Shown: positions 41,515 through 54,426 of the stretch, piece after piece
Numbering within the stretch: the stretch's first letter is position 1
Layout of the letters: each line of letters opens with the position of its first letter
From: Metellina segmentata
Lineage: Eukaryota; Arthropoda; Arachnida; Araneae; Tetragnathidae
NCBI GenBank assembly: GCA_947359465.1
Contig: OX375872.1
Span: 125,748,337-125,812,336 of the forward strand
Direction of reading: 5' to 3'
Length of the DNA stretch: 64,000 bases
Made by a program: the position numbers and the translations under genes
The notes under the pieces: generated by a model
Seen by the model: the letters and a program-made list of their open reading frames with translations, nothing else
Database searches by the model: none
Told to the model about the DNA's origin: nothing

Positions 41515-44500
41515 AAGTTTGTTCTGCTATTACAGCTATCTTTTGGAATGCTGGTGGTTTGTCTAGTGACAAATTTTCTGAGCTTAAAACTATAATAAAT
41601 TGAGAAGATAGTGACGTTTTTACAATTGTAGAGGCAGGCGCTTCGACAGACTCATTGGAATGCACCGTGATTATGTGCTGTACACCCTACCAAGGCCAAG
41701 ACAAAGTGCTTCTGGTATTATCGTAGGAGTTAAAAATACTATTACTGCCAACTTTAAGATTCTACATGAAATGCGCGATAATAAATTTGAACGGTGGAGC
41801 TAAATCTTTGGAAAATCAGCACCCGAACAAAACTTATTTTTGCTTATAATCCTCCAGTCAACAAACCATTGACTCAAATCTTTGAATACGCCCTGGATAA
41901 AAACACTAGTATAATTGGAGATTTTAATAGCCATTCTCCAAGATGGGGATACAAAGATGTAAACCCACAATGTAAGAATAATGGAGGATTTTCTTGATTC
42001 CTCAGCTGGGGGGGGGGGGCGACCTTAATCTATAGATCTGATAGAGAAAAACTAATATAGATCTGACTTTTTAACACATACAAACATTGCACCCACAACA
42101 TCTTTGAACTTGTTGGAATCTTGCAGTGGTTATGGTCATCGAATCCTTTGTGTAAAATGTTTCCAAAGAGTGCGTTTCCAGCAGCCTAATGCGAACCCCT
42201 TCCTCGGTGGAACTTGAAAAAAGCTGACTGGATCAGATTTTCGGACCTGACTGACACACTCCTCACTCCTGACCTCATAGATGAAAAGAATCCAGATAAA
42301 AGTTATGACGCCATCTCTGAAACAATAAGGATCTGTGCACTCAAAACTATCCCGAGAGGCAGTCAAGAATTACAGACCTTTTTGGACTGAGGAACTGGTT
42401 GATCTTAAAACTAAAAGAGACAATGCGCGCAAACAAGCTGAGCTTACGGGCGGTGTTGTTGACAATGTTGCTGTTTGGCGCGCTCAAGCTATTTTAAAGA
42501 GAGTCATTAAACACACTAAAAAAGATTGTTTCAGTAGTTTTGTGGATAGCTTTGATTTCAGGAAAGATAGTAAACGCGCTCACAGGTTTTTATCAACTTT
42601 GAAGAATGAATGTATGTCTAACAAAAATGAAATTCTTATTTCTAGCGGCAAAAGTTTTACTACTAATAGTGATAAAGCTTTGGCACTGGCCAAACACTAT
42701 GCTTCTGTTTGTAGATTGGAAGCCTTAAATCTTCTTGGGTCTCCTGTTGGCTGTTTGAAAACGAGAGGATGACCAACTTTTTAATGAAAATATTTTACTC
42801 ATAATGAACTACTGAAAGCAATGAAGGAAACGGAGGGGGGGGGGAAGTGTAGGCCCGAATGATCTACCTGCAGAATTTTTTCTCAAGTTGGGTACAGAAG
42901 CAAAATCTACCCTGCTGCTCATCTATAATACCATCTGAAAAACTTATATTCCTTCTGAATGGAGAAGGGCTATCATTATTCCGATCTTGAAACGCCTCAT
43001 AAACCTCCAGACAGTCCATCAAGCTACGGGCCCATATCTTTGACAAATGCATGCTGCAAATTGATGGAGAGAATGATCGCCAATCGGTTAAACTATTTTC
43101 TTGCATCCCATAAAAAAATTCTGATTTTCAGGCTGGTTTTTTTCCTAAAAAAAGAAGCACCATTGAACAAGCGGCTTTTCTTTCACAATATATAAAAGAT
43201 GGCTTTCACTGTAAAAAGTCCACTCTGACTGTATATGTAGACTTTAAATATACTTATGATTCTATTTGGATTAAGAAACTTATTCAAAAGGTGTCAAAAA
43301 CATGGGAATTAGTGGACATATGCTCAATGAATTCGTTCCTTCCTTTGCCAGAGACATGCAAGGGTTAGATATAAATCAACCTTCTCTAAATTCGTCCAAA
43401 TGAGAAATGGTCTACCACAAGGTGCTGTCATTAGCTGATTCTTGTTCAACATTATGATAAACGACCTAATTGAAAATCTCAAGAAAATCCATGGTCAATG
43501 CCTTGCCATTGCAGACGATATAGCTATTTTTTCCACGGACCAAAACATTAATATTGTTAATGCTAATATTAATCAGACCATGAAAATCCTTGAAAAATGG
43601 TGCGGGGAAAACCAAATGACTGTTTACACTGAAAAAACTGTTTAGCAGCTTTTTATACTGTCAACTAAACAACATCTGACATCCGTTAAATATAAAAGCC
43701 GAGATCTCAGTAAACAAGAAAATTTCAAGTATCTCGGCGTTACTTTCGACAGTAAATTATCGTGGAGGAGACATGCTGAGGAGAATGCGGAAAGAGGCCA
43801 GAGCAGACTTATCTAGTCTTCTTAAAAGACTGTAAGGTGTTACGTGGGGTTCATATCAGGTTGTTCTCGCTACCACCTACAAATCGTATGTAAGACCTGT
43901 CCTGGACTATAGAGGTGAGCTTCTAGCCACAGCTTACGATTACTGTTGCGACAAAGTGGATAGGGTTCAGAACAAAGCCCTCAGACTTATTACTTCCGCT
44001 GCCTGCTCCACGCCTATTACTGCCCAATTCAAGCTGGTTTGGAATCTATGAAAGTTAGAAGAGAGAAACAACTTCTTAAACAATTTGAAAAATGTAAAAG
44101 ACCTCCCCTTCAGCACTGGCGGGAATTAATACCTGATAGAAAGAGATTTAAAACACATCAATCATTCTTTTCTAAATCCGAGGACCTATTGAATAAATAC
44201 AATATTAAAAATGATGCACGCCAGCCTTTCTGCCTTAAAGGAAGTTTCCCTCCATCCTTCAGTTTTCCACCTTCAAACCTTTCAATTAATTTTCAAGAGA
44301 AAAAGAATAATGCTCTTCTTGATCATGCCCTGGAAACCATTGCAACTAGCTATCCAAAGGATACCTGGCATCCAAGGATACCTGCCAAGGAGGACTGTAC
44401 AGCCGGAGCCGGTTATTGTGCGAGGCTTTTTGAGGGTTCGTGTGCTGTGGGATTGAATGCTACTAACTTTGAGACTGAAATTGAGGCCATTGGACAAGCA

Positions 44501-45173
44501 ACATCCTATTGAACCGACTTAAATACTTCCTACAGACACGCTGTTTTTCTTGTTGATCCACAATCTGCAATTTTCTCCCTCTGCTCTTTCCACAATATCG
44601 ATTCGGCATGTGTAGAAGAGGGAAAAAAATTTACGAACTGAAATGTGCTGGTTGAACGGTTCTCTTTCAATGGATACCCAGCCATTACGACATTCCCGGT
44701 AATGAGAAGGCAGACTCGCTGGCTAAACACGGTTGCAACCTTCCACAGCCTCTTATTGCCTTACCATACAACCAGGCCTTTTCCACCATTGTAAGATCAG
44801 CGGGGAGATACATACGCAAAAAAATCAAGAGACTGATGCTAAGGGTAAAATCTGGGAAAGCCTACAATATAATCCGGTCCCAATGGCTCTCCCCAGACGA
44901 ATCTTTGCGGCCAATTTCAGAATTTTAAATGGACATGACTATTTCCAAAGACATCTCGACCAGATTGGTGTGAAAGACATTCCTAACTGTCCTCTGTGTT
45001 CCAATGGAGAGACTATGAATTTCAGCCACTTGACAGTTTGTGTTATTTTGCCCAACTCAAATTTTAATGTTCTATCTCTTGACAACTATATTTTAAAGGC
45101 TAGTTTATATTGGGCTGTACGAAGGGAAATGGTCGATACGACCCATTCCTCAACGTAATTCTAAAAAAAAAAA
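41515..45173 (+). pseudogene. Non-LTR retrotransposon (LINE) with endonuclease, RT and RNase H, decayed
   Basis: One degraded ORF2 in many frames. The apurinic endonuclease starts near AIFWNAGGLSS (41530) and has IIGDFNSHSPRWGY (~41918-41955). RT pieces include PSSYGPISLTNACCKLMERM (~43010), TVYVDFKYTYDSIW (first catalytic Asp, ~43230), RNGLPQGAV (~43405) and IADDIAIF, the [YFI]ADD box (~43510). The RNase H end is IPGNEKADSLAKHG (~44690-44732). A CPLC...H..VC zinc knuckle lies at about 44985-45045. It ends in an A run (45162-45173). EN-RT-RNase H order plus the knuckle indicates the Jockey/I group. ORF1 is absent (5' truncated). Confidence 0.9.
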
Positions 45174-45182
45174 GGGGGGGGG

Positions 45183-45395
45183 GTTGGTGCACGTGAAATC
45201 TATTGTAGCCTCAAATGTCCTCACGTTGGCATGGTGTGAAAGTTTTGAGAGTGGGGTACTAGCTCAGCTGTAAACTCGTTATCAGATCGTGATTCAAAAT
45301 TTGAGGTGTTGTCTTTGGATCTTTCCCTACGGATCCGGGACCATTGCCAATACTCTGTTGTGTTGTTCCAGTTTGACATTAACTCAACTACCAAT
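45183..45395 (+). mobile_element. SINE type A body, headless, next to the LINE poly-A
   Basis: Starts TTGGTGCACGTGAAATCTAT after a G run and ends CAGTTTGACATTAACTCAAC. It sits immediately after the LINE tail (45173). Confidence 0.8.
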
Positions 45396-45399
45396 AAAC

Positions 45400-45500
45400 G
45401 TTTCGTGTATGTCCATTTACTTGACGTTGTATGTTTTGTGTTTGACACAACTGGTCCAAATATGGCCCTTGCACTATGAAACCCAACCAATTGTAAGTGT
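45400..45500 (+). mobile_element. SINE type D 3' fragment
   Basis: CGTGTATGTCCATTTACTTG, TTTGTGTTTGACACAACTGG, AATATGGCCCTTGCACTATG and CCCAACCAATT. A second shorter piece of the same end is at 45610-45655. Confidence 0.65.
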
Positions 45501-46172
45501 GTGTACTTCTCTCTTCTGTTTCCGTAAATCTTTCCTTGTGTGTGCATGACCATGACTTGACATTGTTGGTCTTGTTTATGACGCCATTCGGATCTAGTCT
45601 TGGTAAGGACTATATTGGTGCAAGGGACAAATATGGCCCTTCCGCCACAAAAAAGTAACAACACAATCCTGGTACTAGGGCTCGTAGTACAAATGTATGG
45701 GATTGGGGAGTACTACATTTTCCCATTACAAATGCTGTTTAAGACTATCACTAGAAAATAATGTCATTTGACGTAAATACACACACACATTGTTTTGTAT
45801 ACAATAAACCTACACCACATTTATCATTTGCCACGATTACAATATCTGCCATTTTGAAACAAGGGATGTGTTGTGTGGGAATAAAGTTTGCTCTATTTTT
45901 AGATGAGTTCATTGAGACTTCATTATCATAGAAGTTATCAATCGCCAATGAGGAGAGGACGATGAACTGTAATTACGAGCCTTTGAACTACTCTCGTTTC
46001 CTCCAATGATAGCTACAAACCGACGAATTTCACTTAGTTTCCAGACATGATGGTTTCATGGCTCTTAGAATTCAAAATCAATCGAAAATTTGTTTCCTCA
46101 ATTTTAGGTTCGGAGGCTCTTCAAGAGCTGTTGAAGGTTAATAACTGCATTGTGGTGGTGTGACCAACTTTC

Positions 46173-46250
46173 GTATAAAAGACAGCCCAGTTAATTGCGA
46201 AGTAGTTGATTTATTTGCGTTTCGCGATAGTCTCCAGTTGAAAGGTAAAT
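46173..46250 (+). promoter_or_regulatory. Candidate TATA promoter with short leader and donor
   Basis: A canonical TATAAAAG (46175) is followed ~70 nt later by GTTGAAAG|GTAAAT, a plausible splice donor. No good initiator is seen at +30 and no coding exon was found downstream on this strand, so the call is weak. Confidence 0.25.
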
Positions 46251-46639
46251 CCGTTTTACCTGAGGATTCGCTGAACTATGGCAAGAAGCTAGAGCCTTCC
46301 GTCAGCTGAGATGTGGATGGGACTATTTCTGAAGACCCCATGAACCTGTTGTTCTCTCTTTGGAGGATGGGTGTTGGCAGGGACACTGGCTAACGTCCGG
46401 ACTTGACGGTTTGGTCAACTGTGCCTTTTCAAAACGGTCCTCCTCCGCTCGCTGTCTTCGTTAGGGCAAGACAGAAGGGAGCAAGGCACCCCTTTTTGTT
46501 AAGGAAAAGACCCCCCCCCCTCAATTTCATCTCGACTCTCGCATATTCAGCGGAAAACCCCAAGGCATAGGAACAAGCAGGGGGCCATCAAAGATTATAA
46601 AATAACAGTATTATTGGAATAGATTCGATAATTAGAACA

Positions 46640-46765
46640 AAGAAAACAATTCAGATCTTTAGAAGTGTTCTCGAAATTGAAAACATTAAGAGGAGTTTAG
46701 AACATTTAAAACATTAAGAGGAAGGAGTTTAAAACATTTAAAACATTAAGAGAAGTCTAAAACAT
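46640..46765. repeat. Short tandem repeat AAAACATTAAGAGGAG
   Basis: About five copies of TTTAAAACATTAAGAG with variable spacing. Confidence 0.7.
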
Positions 46766-46769
46766 TTAA

Positions 46770-47580
46770 AATTTAAGTTTCGTCCATCTTGGGTTTGGAG
46801 GCATTTGATCAGTGCTACAATGTAACTCTTTAAGAGCTGTGGAAGGTCCATAACAGGGTGGGACTGGAATAGATTGGAAAATAATGAAAGAAGATCATGT
46901 TTCTATAAAAATTGTTCTTGGGATTTAAATAATTAAGAGGCTCGTTTTAATTGTACTCTTAGATTAATGCGACAGTCATATGGTACGCTTTACGCTAAAA
47001 TGGCTCATTCAAATCGTAAGATCCTTCATATAATTGGTCAATCATAGGACATTTTCCGATTTGCGGCCTATCTTTCTTTCTTCCCGATTGAAAATCTTCA
47101 GGTTTGGAAGTATTTGATCAGTGCTACAGCATAACTCTTTAAGAGATATTGAAGGTAAATAACAGTAAGATTAGAATAAAAAGTAGCTCATGTCTCTAAA
47201 AGGGGATTGTTCTTTGGATTTAAATTAATAGGCCCCATATTGTTTTTTAAATGTCCTTTGGAACTATACCAAGTTCATGTGGCACGCATTAAGCTAATGG
47301 CTCATCTAAAAAAGTAGGATCATTCATTCAACTACTCCACCCCTTAGACATTTTCCGATTTGGGGTCTATCTTCCTGATTGAAAATCTTAAAGATTATTC
47401 AATCTTGGGTTTATAAGCATTTGGTCGGTGCTACAAAAATATAACTAATTCTCTGAAGCTGTTGTAGGACAATAACAGTAAGTAGGTAAATGCGACAGTG
47501 GAGAAAACACAACGGGCTATTCAATAACAATAGGATTGGAATATATTGAAATAAAAAAAATAGCTTATGTCTCTAAAAGA
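46770..47580. repeat. Tandem array, ~303-bp unit, three copies
   Basis: GCATTTGATCAGTGCTACAA at about 46805, 47110 and 47412; also AACTCTTTAAGAGCTGTGGA and GAAAATGATTAGAATA-type blocks. A SINE tail fragment (AAGTAGGTAAATGCGACAGT to AACGGGCTATT) lies at 47483-47521 inside the third copy. Confidence 0.75.
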
Positions 47581-47736
47581 AGAGTTTAAAAAGGTTACAT
47601 TAAAATATTTACTTTAATATGGCGCAAAAAGGTGTCAAATAAAATTATTTCTGAAACTAGTTTTATCTTATTAAGTTTCATTTCGTATGGCAAAATATAG
47701 CTACATAACCAAAAGAAACCTTTAAAATAGTTTTGT

Positions 47737-47962
47737 AGGTAGGTAAGATAATTATCGTTGCACTAAAGCAACACAATGGGCTATTCGTGACGGTCCGGAA
47801 CTAATGCAGAAGGGAAAGAACCGAGGACAACAACACGCAATTTTCAACCACGGTCAGATGACCAGATGAACAACTGAGCTGGCACTCCCCTCACAAATTT
47901 CCACACCACGACAACGAGAGGACGTTTAAAGCCATGACAGATTTAACGTGCACCAGACCGGT
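47737..47962 (-). mobile_element. SINE body (type A/B), left half of an inverted pair
   Basis: Tail GTAGGTAGGTAAGATAATTA at the left, body to TTAACGTGCACCAGACC at the right. Confidence 0.83.
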
Positions 47963-48285
47963 TCGCTGTCGCCCAGTTGAAAAAGCAACGGATTAGCAAC
48001 TGGAAGGTTGTGAGTTCGAAACTCGGTCCAGCCAAAGACCATCATGTACACGGGGCTCGTGCATATTAAATCTGTCGTGGCCTCAAATGTCCTCACGTTG
48101 GCATGGTGTGGAGGTTTGGAGAGTGGGGTGCCAGCTTAGGTGTGATCTCGTCATCTGACCGTGGTTCAAAATTACATGATGTTTTCCTCGGATCTTTCCC
48201 TTAGGGATTGATCCCGGACAGCCAACAATAGCCCGTCGTGTTGCTCCAATGCGACGTTAATCAACTTCCTTACTTACCTACCTCT
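47963..48285 (+). mobile_element. SINE type A, full length, right half of an inverted pair
   Basis: Head GTCGCCCAGTTGAAAAAGCA with GTTCGAAACTCGG B box, body, and tail ACTTCCTTACTTACCTACC. Joined head to head with the copy at 47737-47962, it makes an inverted repeat with arms over 200 bp. Confidence 0.87.
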
Positions 48286-49606
48286 TCATTATTTCAAAAT
48301 AGCGTAATGGTGTGTGCACAACGTCCATTTTTTCTTGCTTACTGAACTATGAGACGTTTTCAGCATAAAATCCTGAGATTTAATGTTAGGGGTCGCATGA
48401 AAATGACAGTCCTGAATTTGAAAAGTATCGGGAACACTAGCTTCTGGTCTTTTTCCGATTGTCTACTAGTGACAATGTATATGCAACTGGATTTAACCCT
48501 GTTTTGTAAACAATGAGTTGTTTTCAACCCGCGTTTTAACTGTTCGTTCCGAAGAGCTTACGATAATGGTCTCGGAAGTTGACTTTCCGTATAAATCAAG
48601 GCGGTTTTTTATCTCGCATCATCATCCAGAGCAGTTGAGGTTGATAAAGCCCGGAGCAACAACGTGGCGTGAGACCGTCCTTTATCTCTTGATATTTTGG
48701 ACTTCTACCAGGTCCTCTCGCCGTCCTTCCTGAAAATGAAACGAGTGTTCTTCATAAAGAAATAAGGACCAGCTGGCTCACTTTGGCCAATGGTATAGTT
48801 TTGTTTCCCCCGCGGTTTATTTACTCAGTCAAAAATTGTTCTAGAAAGTGCAACCTCTTATAAAAGTCTGCGTCACAGAGCTTAAACGTCTCATCGATTG
48901 TATCTTCGGAAACAAATAAAAATTCATCCAACGAAAAGTGATAAAGGTATTGGTTCAGGGACGAATAGATCAGAGTGTTTTCTTTATTTGAAATACCAAG
49001 CTCGAGTGTTCAACTTGATATTAAAAGACAATGAAGACTCAATTTTCGTTTTGCATAGTTTTGGCACTAACCTGAGTACTGTAACCTAGCATTCATGCAG
49101 TCCCGTCTTGAGTTCATTAAAATAATGTCCTTTTAATTTCGAAACGACAGTATATGTATATTGATTTTTACTGTCCCAGTCTTTTCTGCTCTCCTCACGC
49201 TCTCTATTTCCCAACCCTTCTTTTTCATTTTCACAACGTTTTTTGATTGGCGTTGACCTTCTAGTTTTTGGTAAAGATAGATCAAATATAGTCATTGCCC
49301 CATAAGATCCTTAACCAACCAACCTACTGCTTTCATTCAGCTACATCCCAATGTTCGGGCACATGTCTGCAAATAGGTAATGAAAATTTTAAGAACATTG
49401 CCCACATGTGGACCCTTTTTTTTTTCAAAACAATTTTTTTCATCCTTTTGGGGTCTTGAGGTACTTTAACGAACCGGTAAAATAATTAATATTGTAAACC
49501 TCTTTAATGAATCTCTCCATCTACAACCTTCTTATTTAGTAAACTTCTTTAATGAAACCTCTTAATAAAACCTTAACAATTCAACTACCTAGTTTCAAAC
49601 CTTTAT
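48286..49606. other. Unassigned
   Basis: It has a TTATAAAAGTC at 48869-48879 and moderate GC near 48500-48740. No recognisable protein, splice pattern or repeat was found. Confidence 0.3.
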
Positions 49607-49698
49607 GATCTATCCCAAGGGGAAAGACCCTAAGACAACGCATCGTAAATTAGATCCACGATCAGATGACGAGATCAACATAAGCTGAGATGCCCCCC
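49607..49698 (-). mobile_element. SINE body fragment, worn
   Basis: GATCTATCCCAAGGGGAAAG and CACGATCAGATGACGAGATC; followed by C9 and (CA)n/(CT)n runs (49697-49722). Confidence 0.65.
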
Positions 49699-51054
49699 CC
49701 CACACACACACACACTCTCTCTATTTATTTAATTTCCGAAATCACCGTGTTGGATTCGAATACTTGAAAAGAACTTACAATCAAGAAGCTTTGAAACTTT
49801 GTGACAACACCTCCTCAAGAACAAAAATCTTAGGCATTATATTCATTACTTTATATACTTTAGGCGTCAAGTACCCTCAACTTAGTTGATGACTTTACTC
49901 TACTCTTCTATTTTCAGCTATCACTCACTTAACGGTAGAACTAAAACTTAAAATAAGGACCCATATTATAGCATCAAAGTTCACTGCACAATGGTGTCGC
50001 GTCGTTTTGTTCCTTTATCTTATCTTAACATGAAAACTAGGTTTTTCGTGATAAGAGAACGAAGGCATAAGGTGGAGAAGCAAATGGGATATTTCCTACA
50101 GTTTGGAGTGCTCCACGTGGAAGAAATATTCCTACAATTTTAATTTTAATGTATGATATTGTTCACTGTACTGACTAAAGACACCTGGAGCAGAATTAAT
50201 AGCATTTATTTTGGGGTTTGGGAATGAATTTAAATTTTCGATTTTAGAGTCCACATCCACATGGGTAACTATAGAGCTAACTATTAAAGACTATAAACTG
50301 ATATTTGAAGAAGGAAAAGTCATAGGAAATATGAAAATGATTTATATTAAAATATAAACACTGGAGAAGCAGTCACACATTATTATATCTAAATATCTGT
50401 ATTTAGAATGTGAGAATTGTGAGAAATGTACTTAGCGCACTGTTCTCAAAACCCGAACCCTCTGGTAAGATGAGTGAAGAGCAGTGGAAGGTGTAACCAA
50501 CATGTAGACTAGTAGTCATGTGACTGCTCGGCCAAAAATTGGTTTGGGTGGCCGATGATTCGGCATCTTATCGCCTCGTTTGGCGATGCAGCATCTTATG
50601 ACCAGGTAAATACAGGAATCCGTATTTCTATAGAATGGTAACAAAAATGGTCAAATCGCCAAAGTCTACTACTATCAAATAATCAATCAATGAACCAATC
50701 AAATAATGAATCACTAGATGGCCGTTTTATCTCGTCCCGTGGACCAATCAGGTAATGAATGTTCAGCCAAACATGGCCCTTACTTCATAAAATCCAAGCA
50801 GACATAAATATTTTTAATAGTATGCTTTATAGTATTGACTTACCTCACTTGACTTCACTTAAGTATACAACTTAAGCAAGGGTTTCTTAGGAAAACAGAA
50901 AAATTGAAATATCACCAGTATATTCTGAGAAAATGTCCATAGAAATTAGACACATTCCTATTGCAGGTATTAAGCCTTCCAACTCCTCTTAAATACACTT
51001 GCCGTTGCAATACTGCATTGCTTTCTCAGTGTAAATTGATTTATTGAGGTATGT

Positions 51055-51100
51055 AGCTGAATCAACATCGCACTAGAGCAACACATGCGCTATTCGACTA
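51055..51100 (-). mobile_element. SINE tail fragment
   Basis: GGTATGTAGCTGAATCAACA and TCGCACTAGAGCAACACATG; 46 bp. Confidence 0.65.
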
Positions 51101-51387
51101 TTCAAGTGTAATAGACGTTAGTATACTTCTCTACGTCACAGCTGAAAGTACGATGGAGACTGTCTCCAATATCTGTTGGCAGTTTCTATAATTCATTAAA
51201 ATGTATATACAGTGTGTATCGAAGTGATAGATCCACCCGCATTTTTCAAAGTTTCGACTCTTAATTGAGAATAAGAATCACTTTTTTGGTAGAGATAATT
51301 ATACAATAATCGTTATAACTATTTAGGAAGCAATTTGTTAGAAATAAATAATTCCTTTTTATTTATACAAATTTTAATTTTGAGACC

Positions 51388-52580
51388 GTTTCGAAAAGAT
51401 AGGTCCGCCTTTATAAATCTTTGCACCAAAACGTTTATTTCCAGAAAATTTGCATAAATAAGAAGAGTTTTGTCTTACTGCCGTATTACGCTGGCTGCTG
51501 TGGAGGTATTTAAACAGATTTGAACAGCCCGTTGCAATCAAACGAATGGATCGTCGTTGTAGTCTTTCGCTGGTTGAGCAGGGAAAATTAATGGATTTAA
51601 GAAGTGTGGGAAATCGAACAGAGAAATAGCTTTACTTTTAAACAGATCGCATAATGTTGTAAACAATTTTTTGCAACTTAGAATTGCTTATGACAATAAA
51701 AAAATCATCTGGGCGGCCTATCAAAAGTGACACCACGACGAAGTAGGACTATAGTAAAGGAGTTAAAAACTGGAAATACGAGCTTATCCACTTTGACCAG
51801 ACAACAAAACCCTCCAATATCAAAATCTACGGTATATGGTAAAGAAGTTCGGAAATTTAGTTTACTGGAAGAGCAAAACTGCTCCGAAATTAAGAAAACT
51901 CCGCACAAAGAAAAGCAATTGAAATTCGTACAGGAAGTGACGAAGGAAAGAATACTGGCATCGAGTGATATTCAGTGATGAAAAAAAAATTCAACTGGGA
52001 TGATCCAGATGGTTGGCAGTATTATTGGCACGATCTGCGTAACGATATATATTCTCGAAGAGGCAAGCTGGCGGTGGTTCCGTTATGGTATGGGCCGGAT
52101 TAGGACGTGCAGGAAAAACTGATATAGCATTTGTTGCCAATCGTTTGAATGCTGTAGGCTATCAACAGCAGCTTGAACAATATTTTCTTCCACAATCAGA
52201 GCACACTGGAGGCCAATTCTTCAAGTTCCAACAGGACAATGCTCCTTGCACACTGCAAAGTCCACTTTTGAATGGTTTCTGGATAATGGTGTACACATTA
52301 TCGATTGGCCACCTTGCAGCCCCGACCTGAATACGGTAGAAAACATGTGGGGCATACTCGCAAGAGCAGTGTATACAGGCGGAAGGCAGTACAACTGTAC
52401 TATAGACTTGAAAAAAGCTATTTCCTCCGAATGGGCAAAAATCGAGACAAACTGTTTGCAAAAACTTGTAGAAACCATGCTGAATAGGATTTATGAGCTC
52501 ATTCCTAAAAACGGTGGAAATATTTTGTATTAATTGAACACTAATATGATGTTTGGTTCAGTGGACCTATCTTTTTGAAA
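51388..52580 (+). pseudogene. Tc3-like transposon, degraded transposase
   Basis: Inverted pieces TTTCGAAAAGATAGGTCC (51389) and GGACCTATCTTTTTGAAA (~52562) may be its ends. In pieces across frames: HTH region DRRCSLSLVEQGKLMDLRSV-like (~51547), HRVIFSDEKKF-like (first Asp, ~51960), FFKFQQDNAPCT (second Asp, ~52225) and IIDWPPCSPDLNTVENMWG (third acidic residue, ~52300). It continues to LARAVYTGGRQYNCT and a normal C-terminus ending at 52533. At least two frameshifts separate them, but the DDE residues themselves survive. Confidence 0.83.
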
Positions 52581-53397
52581 TAGCTGTTTCACATAATATT
52601 AGTTTTCCTTATAATTCCTATGATTTGTTTATTATTTATGAATTATTTTTTCATTGTATGAACTAATGTAGTTTATAAAATAGTACTTTATATCAGGGCT
52701 CGAAATACCCTAAATCATACTTCATTATGCAAGCAAATGTTTATTAAGATAACAAAAATAATAATATCTGTATCATCATTATATTATTATAAAAATCACA
52801 TCTGTACCATCCGAGAAAATATACATAGAATTCAGGTTTTTTGGCTTGCAGCTATTATGAATTCCAACTCCTCTTAAACACACTGTTGAAATATTACATC
52901 GCTTTCTTATTGTAAATCGATACACAGGTGCAATAGACATTTGTATACTTTCTACGTCATGGAAGGTACAATGAAGTTTATCTCAAGCATCTGTTGGCTG
53001 TTTCTGTAATTCATGAAAGGTATTTTCGAATATTTTAAAGCCTATCTAAAGGTAGAGGAAATGATTTAATTTCATTTTCTATGTCATAATGTAGGGAAGA
53101 AAGATTTTTTAAATTTCTATCAGGAAGAAATTTATTAATAGAATGGCAAGTCTTTTGAGTAAAAGTGAATAGTTTTAAAAGAGTAATTTCGGTACTGGTA
53201 GATAAAACGTTTGAATATGCAACAAATTTATCAATCAAAATACTAATAAAAAATTAGTGCATTTCATAGCAGAAATACCATGGCAGATTTAGAAGTATTT
53301 TATAAAGTGGATAACTTACAATATATATTTGTGATTATGCATATTGCATATATCGTGCATAAAAGCTTCCCCTTTTCAGCGCTTAAATTCTTTATTA

Positions 53398-53450
53398 TAG
53401 TAGAACCTTGATTATCCGAGCTCCGGTTAACCGAGATTATTACTGCCTAT
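53398..53450. mobile_element. Tigger-like inverted end
   Basis: TAGTAGAACCTTGATTATCC then GAGCTCCGGTTAACCGAGAT, typical terminal sequence of pogo/Tigger elements. The partner end was not found. Confidence 0.45.
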
Positions 53451-54007
53451 AATATTGAAATACAATTAAATAATTACATTTTTCAAAAATTAGAATCAAA
53501 CAAAGAATATATGAAACGGGTAGTCGATCATTTTAACGATTTTTGGGTAAATACCCCGAAAAATACAATTCATAACTTGTATTCTTAACTCAAAAAGTGT
53601 GTTTTGTTGATTGCTTTAGATCATATTGTTGTTTATGCAACACAGTTACCTAAACTGCTTTAAGGCGATGTATGTCACCGGAATTAGTTCAAATCCGTTG
53701 TTTCATTTTGTTTTTTATTTAAATTTCATATTTACACAAACATAATAAAACAAAACTTGTCGGTATTTAGAAAACAATATATGGTCGTGCTTTCAAAAAG
53801 CTGAAACAAAATAAAGAATATTTATGGTAGCCCTAGGACAAGAAATGGTTGTAAATTTTGTCTCCAACAAGCCGGATATCACCACGAAACACACAATTCA
53901 GTTATCCTGTGTTTTCAGTAGAAAAAGTCATATTTATACATTCTTTATTTACTTTTCTTTTGACTTGCATTACGAGAAAAATAAAATTTTAAGTCTAACG
54001 CTGGTGC

Positions 54008-54301
54008 TAACAATATCCCTCCAAGTAGTTTTGTCTCGATATCTCGTCCATTGTGGAGTGACCAAGTTTCCTAATGACGAAATATCTTGTCATCAAGGTA
54101 TTGCCGGTTTTTTGACGATGAGATATATCTGGTCCATCACGATCTGGTCATTTTTTTTTGTTCTAATGCCATAGATATCTCGTCTATCAAGATCTCGCTA
54201 GTTTTTTCAAATGCCAGAGACATCTCGTTCATCAAGATATGGTAAGATTTTTGTTTTAATGGCAAAGATATCTGGCCCATCAAGGGTCTGGTCCATCAAG
54301 A
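54008..54301. repeat. Palindrome-rich repeat, copy 7, left arm
   Basis: It starts ATATCCCTCCAAGTAGTTTT and has six degenerate units (GAGATATCTCGTC.ATCAAGATCTGGTCA). It is interrupted by a SINE fragment and a Tc1 element. The array resumes at 55724. Confidence 0.75.
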
Positions 54302-54426
54302 TTTAAGCTGCACCAGACGCCTCTACACCATACGCTTACAGACATCCATGCCCGGACCCGGATTCGAACCAGGAACCTTCCGATCTAGAAGCTAACACCT
54401 TAACCACTATACCGTTTAATCGGCGA
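54302..54426 (-). mobile_element. SINE type B 5' fragment
   Basis: TTAAGCTGCACCAGACGCC to CACTATACCGTTTAATCGGC: the head and first part of the body only, so it lacks its 3' end. Unusual, because LINE-type insertion normally truncates the 5' end. Confidence 0.8.

Larger units (their letters stand above)
50900..53030. repeat. Direct repeat flanking a Tc3-like element
   Basis: Block 50930-51215 (CCAACTCCTCTTAAATACAC, CTTTCTCAGTGTAAATTGAT, CAAGTGTAATAGACGTTAGT, ATCTGTTGGCAGTTTCTATA) recurs diverged at 52795-53025 in the same order. A SINE tail (51055-51100) sits in the left copy only. The unit would be ~1.87 kb with the transposon inside. Confidence 0.7.

Noticed and set aside
46173..46560. Host gene starting at TATAAAAG 46175
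   Set aside because: Only the TATA box and a weak donor support it. No downstream exon with coding similarity was found, so it is kept as a low-confidence motif, not a gene.
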